Source: Virgibacillus oceani (GTDB lineage: Bacteria; Bacillota; Bacilli; Bacillales; Amphibacillaceae). Taken from it: a stretch of DNA of 64,000 bases. The notes under the pieces were generated by a model. That model was given only the letters and a program-made list of their open reading frames with translations, was not told the origin of the DNA and made no database searches. How positions within the stretch are numbered: the stretch's first letter is position 1; each line of letters opens with the position of its first letter. The translations under genes and the position numbers were made by a program. Shown here piece by piece: positions 43,941 through 52,450 of this stretch. The DNA is taken from contig NZ_BMFR01000008.1 of assembly GCF_014638995.1 (NCBI RefSeq), forward strand, positions 62,001 through 126,000, given 5' to 3'.

Positions 43941-45350
43941 TCATTCAACAATTTTCCTTGCAGGTGAATCGTTTTCCAGTTCAAAATTAAATTCATCTGC
44001 ATTTTTATAACCTGGATCTAAATAACTGGTTTTCTCATCACTTTTTGAAGCAGTTTTAAACGTTGGAAAAGAGATATATTCTTCGTTTTTCCATATCCAT
44101 ATACCATCTTTTCCTTTTTCCTTATGAAAAACATTCCTTTGTAGTTTATTACCTTGATTGGTTGTAAATTCGTTGGCGATAAATACGCGGGAAGGTCCAG
44201 CAGTCAATATATTCCTTTCAATCAAATTGTTTTTTATATCATGCTGCAGCAAGAGCTGTCCCCCATATAATCCCTTTGTGTCATTTCGGTACATTATATT
44301 GTGAGAAATGGTGGAGTTAATCGTGCCCCCGCGATCTTCATCATAGCCGCCTATCGATATCCCAGTGTAATAATTACTGTGAACTATATTGTTTATAATG
44401 CTTATGTTATCGGCATATTTACCTGCATGCTCCGAGGTAGCCTCAATTCCGATGTCACATTTATAAATGGTATTCTCTTCGACGGTTATATTTTTTCCGC
44501 CATCTATGTAAATGCCACCAGCGCTGTAATCCTCCCCATAAGCAGGATTACCGTACGATGAAATTTCATAAACCGTATTGTTGCTTACGGTACCATTTCG
44601 TACATAGTCAGCTTTTTCATTAGTGGCGACACCTTCATAACCAATTAGATCAATACCTATATTATCGTTTCGGCGAACGAGATTGTTTTCCACCTTAAAG
44701 CCGTCGATATTTCCATTGAGTACGAGAGCTTCACTTGAACCAAGTTTTAAGTTCTCCACAGTATTATTTTGAATAGTTATGTCTTTCATTGGACCTGTAC
44801 CATAGATGGCAATCCCATGGCCATTGCCATCATCTGCATAGGTTTCAATATGCTGTACATGGTTGTTTTTTAACGTAATTTGACTGCTCGAACCAGTTAC
44901 AAAAATACCCATTACGGTTTCGTCTGTTAAATCTGTTGTTAAATCCTGTATCGTTATTCCATCAATGGTAATATAGTTTTTATTGTTTAGCATCACCATG
45001 GACGTATCCCCTTCAACGTCCTTTTGGTTCTCACCGCTAAGAATAACCTCTTCATCTTCATATGCTTTGAAGGCAATCGGTTTTGACTTTGTTCCGCTAT
45101 GCTTGATGACAAGCTTTTCATTGTAGGTTCCTTTTCGGATGAATATGGTGGATCCTGCTATTGCTTCTGAGGCGGCTTTTTTCAGCGTTCGAAATGGTTT
45201 TTCTTTTGTACCATTATTTTGATCATTTCCATTTGTGGCTACGTATATAAAATTAGCATTTTCCTGTTGTTCATCTGCGTTAGTATGATTGAAAACAAGT
45301 GCAATTATGATAGCAAATGCAGCAAGAAGGACAAGAATAGTATTTTTCAT
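43941..45350 (-). CDS. Secreted right-handed parallel beta-helix protein
   Basis: A signal peptide (TILVLLAAFAIIIALVF) leads into 469 residues. FIYVATNGNDQNNGTKEKPF and TLKKAASEAIAGSTIFIRKG are the DUF1565-type start of PL9-like or pectate-lyase-like helices. About ten helix turns follow with repeats of the type ITIQNNTVENL, ITVEENTIYKC and ISIINNIVHSN. This is the architecture of polysaccharide lyases and epimerases that act outside the cell. I see no calcium-aspartate triad I can place with certainty, so the substrate is open. It is a single gene; the EEN/NNN turns are well kept, so it is not decaying. Confidence 0.8.
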   Translation of the reverse strand: MKNTILVLLAAFAIIIALVFNHTNADEQQENANFIYVATNGNDQNNGTKEKPFRTLKKAASEAIAGSTIFIRKGTYNEKLVIKHSGTKSKPIAFKAYEDEEVILSGENQKDVEGDTSMVMLNNKNYITIDGITIQDLTTDLTDETVMGIFVTGSSSQITLKNNHVQHIETYADDGNGHGIAIYGTGPMKDITIQNNTVENLKLGSSEALVLNGNIDGFKVENNLVRRNDNIGIDLIGYEGVATNEKADYVRNGTVSNNTVYEISSYGNPAYGEDYSAGGIYIDGGKNITVEENTIYKCDIGIEATSEHAGKYADNISIINNIVHSNYYTGISIGGYDEDRGGTINSTISHNIMYRNDTKGLYGGQLLLQHDIKNNLIERNILTAGPSRVFIANEFTTNQGNKLQRNVFHKEKGKDGIWIWKNEEYISFPTFKTASKSDEKTSYLDPGYKNADEFNFELENDSPARKIVE

Positions 45351-45653
45351 AAAATCATTCCCCGTGTAAAATATATTTTTAAGTTCATCTTATAATACAT
45401 GATGGTACGCAGAATTACTATATGATGGTATTTTTAAAACAACTAGGACAAGATGTAGAATGCTGTTTTTGAAAGATAGATACCACTGGATTTACTAGCT
45501 CCCTGTAAACTTTTGTACAAGGTCATTATTCGCAAATGTTTGGTATACCAGATTAATAAAGTCCCATATGAGCGTAAAAATAAAAATCACTATACTGTAG
45601 CTTGAATATTAAAACTATTACATATATTATTAACTTAAATCTAAAGGAGTGAG
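45351..45653. other. Divergent promoter region
   Basis: This 303-base region separates the beta-helix and AHSA1 genes. It contains the palindrome GGTATACC (45542 area) and AT-rich boxes such as TATACTGTAG that may be -10 sites. No gene or strong hairpin is seen. Confidence 0.35.
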
Positions 45654-46100
45654 GTGTTAACATCGATGGAAACAAGTAAGAAAGAAACAATAACGGTTGA
45701 AACTATTGTTCATGCACCAGTTGAAAAAGTATGGAAGTATTGGACGGAGCCAAAGCACATTACACGTTGGTCGAATGCTTCTGACGATTGGCATGCGCCA
45801 AAAGCAGAAAATGATTTAGGAGCGGGCGGCAAATTCCTTACACGCATGGAAGCAAAGGACGCAAGCTTTGGATTTGATTTTTCCGGTGTTTATGATGAGG
45901 TGAGGCAGCATGAGTTTATTTCTTACACGATGGGTGACGGAAGGAAGGTTGACATTACATTTAATAGTCAGGAAGGTGACACAAAAGTAGTGGAAACATT
46001 CGAGGCTGAAACTACCAATTCCATTAAGATGCAGCAAACAGGATGGCAGTCGATTTTGGACAATTTTAAGAAGTATAGTGAGGCAGCCCAAGGTGATTAG
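45654..46100 (+). CDS. SRPBCC/AHSA1-domain protein
   Basis: The 148-residue protein (GTG start, AAAGGAG four bases upstream; ATG at 45666 is an alternative) has the AHSA1 start TVETIVHAPVEKVWKYWTEP, the RWSNASDDWHAPKAEND turn, GGKFLTRMEAKDASFGFDFS, and the final TGWQSILDNFKKYSE helix. Such domains bind hydrophobic ligands. They often sit beside VOC-domain genes, as here, in loci of unknown detoxification roles. Both are on the same strand with about 100 bases between. Confidence 0.85.
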   Translation: MLTSMETSKKETITVETIVHAPVEKVWKYWTEPKHITRWSNASDDWHAPKAENDLGAGGKFLTRMEAKDASFGFDFSGVYDEVRQHEFISYTMGDGRKVDITFNSQEGDTKVVETFEAETTNSIKMQQTGWQSILDNFKKYSEAAQGD

Positions 46101-46198
46101 AGTTGAGAGAATCACAAGCATTTCCAGATAGAAGTCTTTTGATAGCTGTTAGGGTTAGAAAGTTAGGCACAAAAAATAAATTGTAAAGAAGGGATCGT

Positions 46199-47083
46199 AT
46201 GCAAAAAATAATTCCACATTTGTGGTATGACAAGGAAGCGAAGGAAGCGGCACAGTTTTATATTGGTTTATTCGATAATTCAAAACTGCTAAATGTGACG
46301 GTTATTGAGGACACTCCATCTGGTGATTCAGAATTTGTAAGCTTTGAACTGGCGGGACAGGAATTCCAGGCAATAAGTGCGGGTCCTTACTTCAAATTCA
46401 ATCCTACCATTTCGTTAATGGTAGCTTGCGAGTCTGTGGAAGAAGTAAATAGCAAGTGGGAGGCATTAATAGATGGGGGAACGGAATTAATGCCACTTGG
46501 AGAATATCCCTTTAATAGGTGGTATGGCTGGGTCCAGGATAAATATGGTCTGTCTTGGCAGCTGATGCTTGTGAAAGAGGGTCAGACCTCACAAAAGATT
46601 AAGCCAAATATGCTCTTCTCGGGTGAATCATGTGGAATGACCGAGGAGGCAATAACGTTCTACACAGATATATTTGAGGAGGCAGAAATTGGCGTTGTCA
46701 GCAAATATAAAACGGGGGAAGCTGAGACACCAAAGGCAAAAGTGAACTATGCTGATTTCAATCTTTGTGGCATGGAATTTTCAGCAATGGATAATGGGAT
46801 GGATGTAGACTTTAATTTTAATGAAGCATTTTCGCTAATCGTAAATTGCAAGGACCAGGAAGAGATCGATTATTTCTGGGACATGCTTTCTGCTGTGCCG
46901 GAAGCTGAACAATGCGGCTGGGTAAAGGATAAGTTTGGCGTTTCCTGGCAAGTTGTACCCGATAATATGGAAGAGGTTTTGTTCAAAGGACCAAAGGATG
47001 AATCCCGCAGAGCTTCTGATGCAATGCTGAAGATGAAGAAGATTGATATCAGCGAATTGGAAAAGGCACGTTTGGCAAAATGA
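46199..47083 (+). CDS. Tandem VOC (PhnB/glyoxalase-like) protein
   Basis: Two copies of the same domain are fused in 294 residues. The first has KIIPHLWYDKEAKEAAQFYI and ends GWVQDKYGLSWQLM. The second has KPNMLFSGESCGMTEEAITF and ends GWVKDKFGVSWQVVPDNMEE. These are the PhnB-like family once called demethylubiquinone methyltransferase-like. A function in resistance or small-molecule binding is possible, but the substrate is unknown. Confidence 0.85.
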   Translation: MQKIIPHLWYDKEAKEAAQFYIGLFDNSKLLNVTVIEDTPSGDSEFVSFELAGQEFQAISAGPYFKFNPTISLMVACESVEEVNSKWEALIDGGTELMPLGEYPFNRWYGWVQDKYGLSWQLMLVKEGQTSQKIKPNMLFSGESCGMTEEAITFYTDIFEEAEIGVVSKYKTGEAETPKAKVNYADFNLCGMEFSAMDNGMDVDFNFNEAFSLIVNCKDQEEIDYFWDMLSAVPEAEQCGWVKDKFGVSWQVVPDNMEEVLFKGPKDESRRASDAMLKMKKIDISELEKARLAK

Positions 47084-47174
47084 TAAGGTGGTTTGTCCGT
47101 TTATTGGAAGAATTCTATTGATTAGATTAGTTTAAACAAATATGGAGGGTACATTTTTAAATAATAGTGGTGCT

Positions 47175-47205
47175 GGTGGTTCCAGTAGAAATGGAGCCAC
47201 CTTTT
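47175..47205 (+). terminator. Terminator after the VOC gene
   Basis: GGTGGTTCC (47175-47183) and GGAGCCACC (47193-47201) pair with one G-U, then TTTT. It lies 92 bases after the stop. Confidence 0.65.
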
Positions 47206-47243
47206 GGATTAGAAATGAAACTGTTTGGAAGACACATATAGCC

Positions 47244-47678
47244 CTATAACGTTTTTTTAAAACAAATAATTCGATTTGCTTCACTAAATCCCAATTTCAG
47301 ATGCAATGCCAGGCTTTCCTCATTATCTAATTCACAATCACTGGCAAATTCACCACAACCTTTTTTCTTTGCCCAGTTCTCACATGCATGAACCAAGCTT
47401 CTGGCAAAGCCCTGTTTACGAAAAGGTTCTTTTACGTAAAGTCCTTCTAAATATCCGACTGGACTTGAACTCGTTCCTTCAACATAATCATACCGCTGTT
47501 GGCATTGAGCAAACCCTATTGCTTCATTGCCATGATAAACTAAAAACACAGTTGCATCAGGTTGAGCAATAAGATATGTCATTTCCTGTATAAATTCCTT
47601 TAACGTGTGACCAGGCCAGAGCAGTAAAGCAAGGTAAGCAGCCTCTTTTGCCTCCGTTAACGTCGCTTTTTTAAGCAT
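47244..47678 (-). CDS. AAC(6')-like GNAT acetyltransferase
   Basis: The 144-residue GNAT protein shares with Salmonella AAC(6')-Iy the markers LLWPGH, AIGFAQCQQRYDYVEGTSSS, PVGYLEGLYVKEPFRKQGFA (the acetyl-CoA loop), KGCGEFASDCELDN and LKLGFSEANRIICFKK. That enzyme acetylates the 6'-amine of aminoglycosides, so this may be a chromosomal aminoglycoside acetyltransferase. Related proteins in the same group are not all active on drugs. It is a lone reverse-strand gene with no mobile element next to it. Confidence 0.75.
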   Translation of the reverse strand: MLKKATLTEAKEAAYLALLLWPGHTLKEFIQEMTYLIAQPDATVFLVYHGNEAIGFAQCQQRYDYVEGTSSSPVGYLEGLYVKEPFRKQGFARSLVHACENWAKKKGCGEFASDCELDNEESLALHLKLGFSEANRIICFKKTL

Positions 47679-47828
47679 AAAAATCCCCCGAATTCTTTTG
47701 TAGTAATGATAAAGCGGTGTGAGTCTTAGTCCGCATTCTCTATAACGGAATTACCTGACTTTGGTCTCAATCTTAAATTTATTTATCATCTATCTGCACA
47801 TACACATCACTAAATAATACCGATTGAA

Positions 47829-48371
47829 CTAATCATTTTGATCCTGCATAAGCTTATATATCTTACGGGCGGTGTTGACGTTTCTTACCGTAACCTGTTT
47901 GTATAGCTTTGACCCAATGATCTTTGAAATTCCGCTTTTGGTGACATTAATCTTGTCAACGGACCACAGAATCGCACCGGGGACATATTTCACCGTGTCA
48001 ATAGTTGGTTTGATGGTCAAATCCATAAGTACGGATTCATCATCCACTTCGTCCCATAAAAACATAACATCGCTTTTCATTTCTTTATCATTTTTCCATG
48101 TGTCGGGAATAGCGTTAATGATACTGCTGACCTCATCGAAACTGCGAACAACTACTTTAATTTGTAACCCAAAATCAAGATGGATTGCTTCCTCTAAAAT
48201 ACCTGGCAGATCTACATTTGTGCCATTGTATGAGAAAATAATATTGCCCGTATTGATGTATGTTACCACATCATCCATCCCTGCTTTTTCAAAAGTTTGT
48301 TTAAGCAGCTTCATGTCAATTTTGTTATTTCCCCCAACATTAATCCCCCGAAGAAGAGCAACATATACCAT
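47829..48371 (-). CDS. DUF1697 family protein
   Basis: The start VYVALLRGINVGGNNKIDMK is the signature of DUF1697, followed by LLKQTFEKAGMDDVVTYINT and GNIIFSYNG. The 180-residue length is usual. The end SKLYKQVTVRNVNTARKIY is also typical. Members are soluble and of unknown function, common in Firmicutes and actinobacteria. It is a single gene on the reverse strand. Confidence 0.9.
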   Translation of the reverse strand: MVYVALLRGINVGGNNKIDMKLLKQTFEKAGMDDVVTYINTGNIIFSYNGTNVDLPGILEEAIHLDFGLQIKVVVRSFDEVSSIINAIPDTWKNDKEMKSDVMFLWDEVDDESVLMDLTIKPTIDTVKYVPGAILWSVDKINVTKSGISKIIGSKLYKQVTVRNVNTARKIYKLMQDQND

Positions 48372-48445
48372 ATAGCCATACTCCTTTAACTTTTAAATTT
48401 ATTACCTGTATACTAGCACCCAATCGGTTATGTGTACAGTAGGCA

Positions 48446-48501
48446 ATGGGACGGGTTCACTGTCCCAGCTGCGGGACGAGGGGACTGACCCCGTGTCCCA
48501 C
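48446..48501. repeat. GTGGGACAC-family intergenic repeat (degenerate copy)
   Basis: On the reverse strand TGGGACACGGGGTCAGTCCC is followed by further GGGAC words (CTGGGACAGTGAACCCGTCC). It matches the palindromes at 60571 and 62685 in its core. Confidence 0.6.
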
Positions 48502-48522
48502 CACCAGCACCTTTTCCCAGAA

Positions 48523-48543
48523 TCTTTATCTCATCTTTACATC
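48523..48543 (+). promoter_or_regulatory. Putative response-regulator box before the two-component genes
   Basis: TCTTTATCTCATCTTTACATC contains two direct TTTA(T/C)-type repeats about 11 bases apart, as OmpR-type regulators bind. TCTTTATCTC recurs at 51493-51502 before the deacetylase gene. Confidence 0.45.
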
Positions 48544-48595
48544 GTTATGATATTCTTTTCATAAGTAATAACTTTTGGCATTGCGAGGGAGAAAA

Positions 48596-49282
48596 ATGCA
48601 AAAAACTATTTTAATTGTAGAAGATGAAGACATTTTACGTGAAATAGTTAAGGACTATTTATTAAACGCGGGATATGAAGTTTTGGAAGCGGTTGATGGA
48701 ATTGAAGCCTTGGCCAAATTTGAAGAACAGGAAGTACATTTAATGATTTTGGATATCATGCTGCCAGAGTTAGATGGGTGGTCCGTTTGCAGACGAATTC
48801 GCAAATCGTCCAATGTGCCTATTATTATGCTGACAGCACGTGCGGATGAAGACGATACGTTACTTGGTTTCGAATTAGGCGCTGATGATTATGTTACAAA
48901 ACCATACAGTCCGCCAATTTTGCTGGCACGGGTAAAACGATTAATAGAAAGCCGATATGCTCATGCAGATAAGCTGCCCAACGAGGATACCATAATTAGC
49001 AGCGGTATCCGTGTTCATATCCCTTCTCGTACGGTGACCGCAGATGGAGTAACTATAGGTTTAACACATACAGAGTTTGAAATATTAGCCTATTTAATGC
49101 AAAATCCAGGGATTATAATCACTAGGGAACAGCTTATCACTAAAATTTGGGGGTATGAATTTGCTGGTGATGATCGTACAATCAATAGTCATATCCGTAA
49201 TTTGCGTCATAAATTGGGTGACAAGGCAAATCATATTGTGACGGTTATCCGGGCTGGCTATAAATTTGAGGGAAGCGTATGA
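48596..49282 (+). CDS. OmpR-family response regulator
   Basis: GAGGGAG supports the ATG at 48596 (228 residues) over a TTG upstream. The receiver has the acidic pair EDED, the phosphorylated aspartate in HLMILDIMLPELDGWSV, the threonine in IIMLTARADEDD and the lysine in DYVTKPYSPP. The C-terminus is a winged helix, LTHTEFEILAYLMQNPGIII, with TINSHIRNLRHKLGD as recognition helix. It overlaps the kinase gene in ATGA. The wall-acting genes downstream are probable targets. Confidence 0.93.
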   Translation: MQKTILIVEDEDILREIVKDYLLNAGYEVLEAVDGIEALAKFEEQEVHLMILDIMLPELDGWSVCRRIRKSSNVPIIMLTARADEDDTLLGFELGADDYVTKPYSPPILLARVKRLIESRYAHADKLPNEDTIISSGIRVHIPSRTVTADGVTIGLTHTEFEILAYLMQNPGIIITREQLITKIWGYEFAGDDRTINSHIRNLRHKLGDKANHIVTVIRAGYKFEGSV

Positions 49283-51156
49283 AAATAGGAATTGTAGCAA
49301 AGTTATTTATGCTAACCACATTATTATGTATGCTCATTTTAGCAACGATGTATATTGGACAAACCATTTTTTTCAAGCAATATTATGCAAACCAAAAAGT
49401 AGAAGAAATAAATACGAGCATTCAATCCTTTGAGAAGGCATACGTAAAAGCAGATGGAGACGTAGCAGCAATTAAAAAGCTGCAGCAGAATTTCTACCAG
49501 GAAAATCAGACATGGATCACAACTTTAGATGGTTTAGGAACGATTAAATATGCGGACGATTTTTCTGTGAAGATTCATTTGGATCGTTCTCGGGATAAGG
49601 ATTTCTCTGATCGTGACATTACTATCCCCCTATATAGCTTCACTGGTTTAGAAGATATAGAAAGACTGCGGTTTAATTTAGAAGAAGGAAAGCGAATTTT
49701 TATTGATGGAATCATAAAGGATGACACATTTATTCCAGTTATTATTACGGGAGAAAACAGGAATAATGTGTTGGAAAATAAGCTGCTGTCAGAAAAATTA
49801 TATGGTAAGCAAGCGGAAATAGAGAGTATAAGGCTATCTGAAAAGTTAGATAGCAAGCAGGCAGCGATAGCGAGTAGACAGCTATCTGAAAAGCTTGAGC
49901 GCGAACAAGATGCAATTAAACCTTCTCCAAAAGATAGCACACAAAGCTATTTAATGGGGGAGATTAAGAAGTTACAGTTACCAGTCGGCGCGGCGAATTC
50001 AACCATTTATACCAATCGTCTGTTTATAGAAAGGATAAAACAATTTCAAGTAAACCTGCTAGTTAATGAAAATCATATCAGTACCGCTGAAACAATAGAC
50101 TATGAGCAGAATAACATCAAATACAAATTATTTATTAGACCTATAAAAAATTCGGATGGTGAAACGACCTATATTTATGCTATGACATCCTTGCAGCCGG
50201 TTGATGAAGCAGTACAAATGCTTAAGGATTATTATGTATACCTAATCCTGTTTGTGCTCCTGCTTGTTGTTCTAGCTTCATTTTATTATTCAAAAAAGAT
50301 TGCTAAACCATTGCTGCAAGTAAACGATACGACAAACAAGATTGCAAACCTGGATTTTTCAGAGACTATACCGATTACATCAAAAGACGAAATTGGTACG
50401 CTATCACGCAATATTAATACACTGTCACATACATTGCATTCATATATTAATCAGCTGCAGCAGGATATAGAGAAAGAAAAACAACTGGAAAATACGCGTA
50501 AAGAATTTATTTCCGGTGTTTCACATGAATTAAAGACACCTTTAAGTATTATGAAAAGCTGCATCTCGATTTTAGAAGATGGTGTCGCTAGTAATAAGAA
50601 GGATTATTATTTTAAAGCAATGGCAAAAGAAGTAGATAAAATGGATATGCTCATTGTCGATATGCTCGAGTTGGCAAAATTCGAGTCTGGCACTTATAAA
50701 ATGAAAATGGATGTCTTCTATATTGACCAGGTCATTGAGTATATATGTGAACAATTAACATTAGAAATAGCTAACAAGCAATTACATGTTTATAAGCAAC
50801 TTTCAGGGATTAAGGTAGTTGCCAATCAACGTCGAATTGAACAGGTTGTTACGAACTTTATTACCAACGCAATTCGTTATACACCGGAGAATAAAAATAT
50901 TATGATTTCCACAATAGAAGAGCAGAAGCGTGTAAAAGTATGTGTGGAAAATCAAGGAGCCCATATCCCGCAGGACCAGTTAGTGAAAATATGGGATCGT
51001 TTTTATCGTGGAGATACGTCTCGCAGGCGTTCGAAAGGCGGAACTGGGTTAGGGCTTGCTATTTCAAAGAATATCTTAGAACTGCACGGCTCGCAGTATG
51101 GTGTAATCAATACGGAAGAAGGCGTGCTGTTTTACTTTTATTTGAATAAAAAATGA
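49279..51156 (+). CDS. Sensor histidine kinase with repeat-containing extracellular domain
   Basis: One membrane span at residues 8-30 and another at about 317-335 frame an extracellular sensor of nearly 290 residues. A HAMP linker follows (KPLLQVNDTTNKIANLDFSE), then HisKA with the phosphorylated histidine in SGVSHELKTPLSIMKSC, and the ATPase with NFITNAIRYTPENKNIM and KGGTGLGLAISKNILEL. The sensor contains three exact-period 16-residue repeats beginning LSEKL (DNA 49786-49929). These may form a coiled coil and are variable in appearance. It pairs with the regulator, its start overlapping the regulator's stop. Confidence 0.92.
   Translation: MKIGIVAKLFMLTTLLCMLILATMYIGQTIFFKQYYANQKVEEINTSIQSFEKAYVKADGDVAAIKKLQQNFYQENQTWITTLDGLGTIKYADDFSVKIHLDRSRDKDFSDRDITIPLYSFTGLEDIERLRFNLEEGKRIFIDGIIKDDTFIPVIITGENRNNVLENKLLSEKLYGKQAEIESIRLSEKLDSKQAAIASRQLSEKLEREQDAIKPSPKDSTQSYLMGEIKKLQLPVGAANSTIYTNRLFIERIKQFQVNLLVNENHISTAETIDYEQNNIKYKLFIRPIKNSDGETTYIYAMTSLQPVDEAVQMLKDYYVYLILFVLLLVVLASFYYSKKIAKPLLQVNDTTNKIANLDFSETIPITSKDEIGTLSRNINTLSHTLHSYINQLQQDIEKEKQLENTRKEFISGVSHELKTPLSIMKSCISILEDGVASNKKDYYFKAMAKEVDKMDMLIVDMLELAKFESGTYKMKMDVFYIDQVIEYICEQLTLEIANKQLHVYKQLSGIKVVANQRRIEQVVTNFITNAIRYTPENKNIMISTIEEQKRVKVCVENQGAHIPQDQLVKIWDRFYRGDTSRRRSKGGTGLGLAISKNILELHGSQYGVINTEEGVLFYFYLNKK
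49786..49929 (+). repeat. Three 48-bp tandem repeats in the kinase sensor domain
   Basis: LSEKLYGKQAEIESIR, LSEKLDSKQAAIASRQ and LSEKLEREQDAIKPSP start at 49786, 49834 and 49882. The spacing is exactly 48 bases each time. DNA identity is lower than protein identity, so the duplications are not recent. Confidence 0.85.
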
Positions 51157-51198
51157 GTAGGTAGTTTATTTTTGATAGAGAAAATCTTATTGACAAGC

Positions 51199-51244
51199 TA
51201 AAAGGCATACTAAATCAAATAGTGGTTGGTATGTTCTTTTTATA
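51199..51244 (+). terminator. Probable terminator of the two-component operon
   Basis: AAAAGGCATAC and GTATGTTCTTTT can pair with one bulge and end in a T5 run, about 45 bases after the kinase stop. Confidence 0.5.
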
Positions 51245-51249
51245 TAAAT

Positions 51250-51457
51250 TAAAATGTACAGAACGGTTATGAACGCCCGTACAAGGCTGAAATCAGCGAA
51301 AAAGGTCACTCATATCGCATATGAATGCCTGTCAGCAGGGAGGAAATATATATTAGTCACATTTTGCCAATATAATTGCATTTTAATAATAAACTTTTCT
51401 ACAGCGGAGTCACCTAATTTATGACGCTATATGTCGTGAATATGGATGGCTTTTTTT
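51250..51457 (+). promoter_or_regulatory. Structured region ending in a second terminator
   Basis: Between the kinase and deacetylase genes there is a stretch with small hairpins (GCTGAAATCAGC) and then an 18-bp imperfect hairpin centred on GACGCTATATGTC, followed by TTTTTTT (to 51457). It could be a leader RNA for the deacetylase or debris. No known riboswitch class matches. Confidence 0.35.
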
Positions 51458-51476
51458 AATCTTCAGCCTAAATCTA

Positions 51477-51502
51477 TTTCATCTTCATCTCTTCTTTATC
51501 TC
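51477..51502 (+). promoter_or_regulatory. Putative response-regulator box before the deacetylase gene
   Basis: TTTCATCTTCATCTCTTC followed by TTTATCTC contains TCATCT-type direct repeats and the 10-base word TCTTTATCTC also found before the response regulator. Confidence 0.45.
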
Positions 51503-51555
51503 CATATATTAACCTGTCTAAAAGCATGAAAACGAAATAGAATAGAGGTCTTTGC

Positions 51556-52422
51556 ATGAACAAGTTTAAACTAATTATTTTCCTTGCTTGTTTGGTAATT
51601 TTTTATGTCTGTCAAAGTCATTTTGACCTTAATCAGGAGGGGGCAAAAGAAAGTCAGTCAATTGCTGCGGGTCATAAGGCAGGGCAGGATTCAACGCAGC
51701 AAATAAATCCAACATATAAAGAATTGCCAGAATCTCAAAAAACCGAAACAGGGGAGTCAAAGGCGGAAAGTGAGCTGGTTTCTCCAACTAATGAAAAGAC
51801 GGTTTACCTAACCTTTGATGACGGACCGACTGCAGCAACGACGGATATTCTGAATACATTAAATCAATTTAACGCCAAAGCAACATTTTTCATGCTGGAA
51901 CCTTCTATGACGGAATTACCGGAAGTTGTAGACAAAATTGTAAAGGAAGGTCATGCCGTGGGTTTGCATGGTGTGACACATAACCAAAATAAATTCTATA
52001 AATCTGAACAATCCGCCCTGGAAGAAATGAACGCTGCCCAGCAGACACTTCAATCGATTACAGGGATTAAGTCCTCTCTGATTCGGACCCCTTATGGCAG
52101 TGTTCCTTATCTAACCGAGTCATATCGCGAGGTTTTAGCTGGCAATGGATTTAAATTATGGGATTGGAATGTCGACAGCAGTGACTGGTCTTTATCAAGT
52201 GATGAATATGTAGGTACGGTTATTAAACAAATAGAGGATCTGGTTAATGCTGGAGTTGCACCAATTATTCTTATGCATGATAAAGCTAACACGGCGAACC
52301 ATCTGTCAATGCTTCTGACCTATCTATCAGAGCATGGATTTCATACTAAGAAAATTGAAGAAAATTTACAGCCGTATAACTTCAACTGTTATCAGCGTTG
52401 TCATCGGCTATCTACAAAGTAA
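51556..52422 (+). CDS. Polysaccharide (peptidoglycan) deacetylase, membrane-anchored
   Basis: A signal anchor (IIFLACLVIFYVCQSHF) and a 50-residue linker lead to a NodB domain of about 200 residues. The metal site has TVYLTFDDGPTAATTDILNT and GHAVGLHGVTHNQ. RTPYGSVPY and WDWNVDSSDW form the substrate groove, and IILMHDKANT carries the catalytic histidine. Such enzymes remove acetyl groups from peptidoglycan GlcNAc or MurNAc and help resist lysozyme. An amidase gene follows 28 bases after its stop, so both act on the wall outside the membrane. Regulation by the neighbouring two-component system is likely. Confidence 0.9.
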   Translation: MNKFKLIIFLACLVIFYVCQSHFDLNQEGAKESQSIAAGHKAGQDSTQQINPTYKELPESQKTETGESKAESELVSPTNEKTVYLTFDDGPTAATTDILNTLNQFNAKATFFMLEPSMTELPEVVDKIVKEGHAVGLHGVTHNQNKFYKSEQSALEEMNAAQQTLQSITGIKSSLIRTPYGSVPYLTESYREVLAGNGFKLWDWNVDSSDWSLSSDEYVGTVIKQIEDLVNAGVAPIILMHDKANTANHLSMLLTYLSEHGFHTKKIEENLQPYNFNCYQRCHRLSTK

Positions 52423-52450
52423 TAGACAAACAAGTAAGGGAGAGAGTGAA

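Noticed and set aside
47872..48375. 167-codon forward frame opposite the DUF1697 gene
   Set aside because: It is an antisense shadow. The reverse strand has the conserved LLRGINVGG signature.
51250..51457. c-di-AMP (ydaO) riboswitch before wall hydrolase genes
   Set aside because: The context is right but the conserved core sequences of that class are absent.
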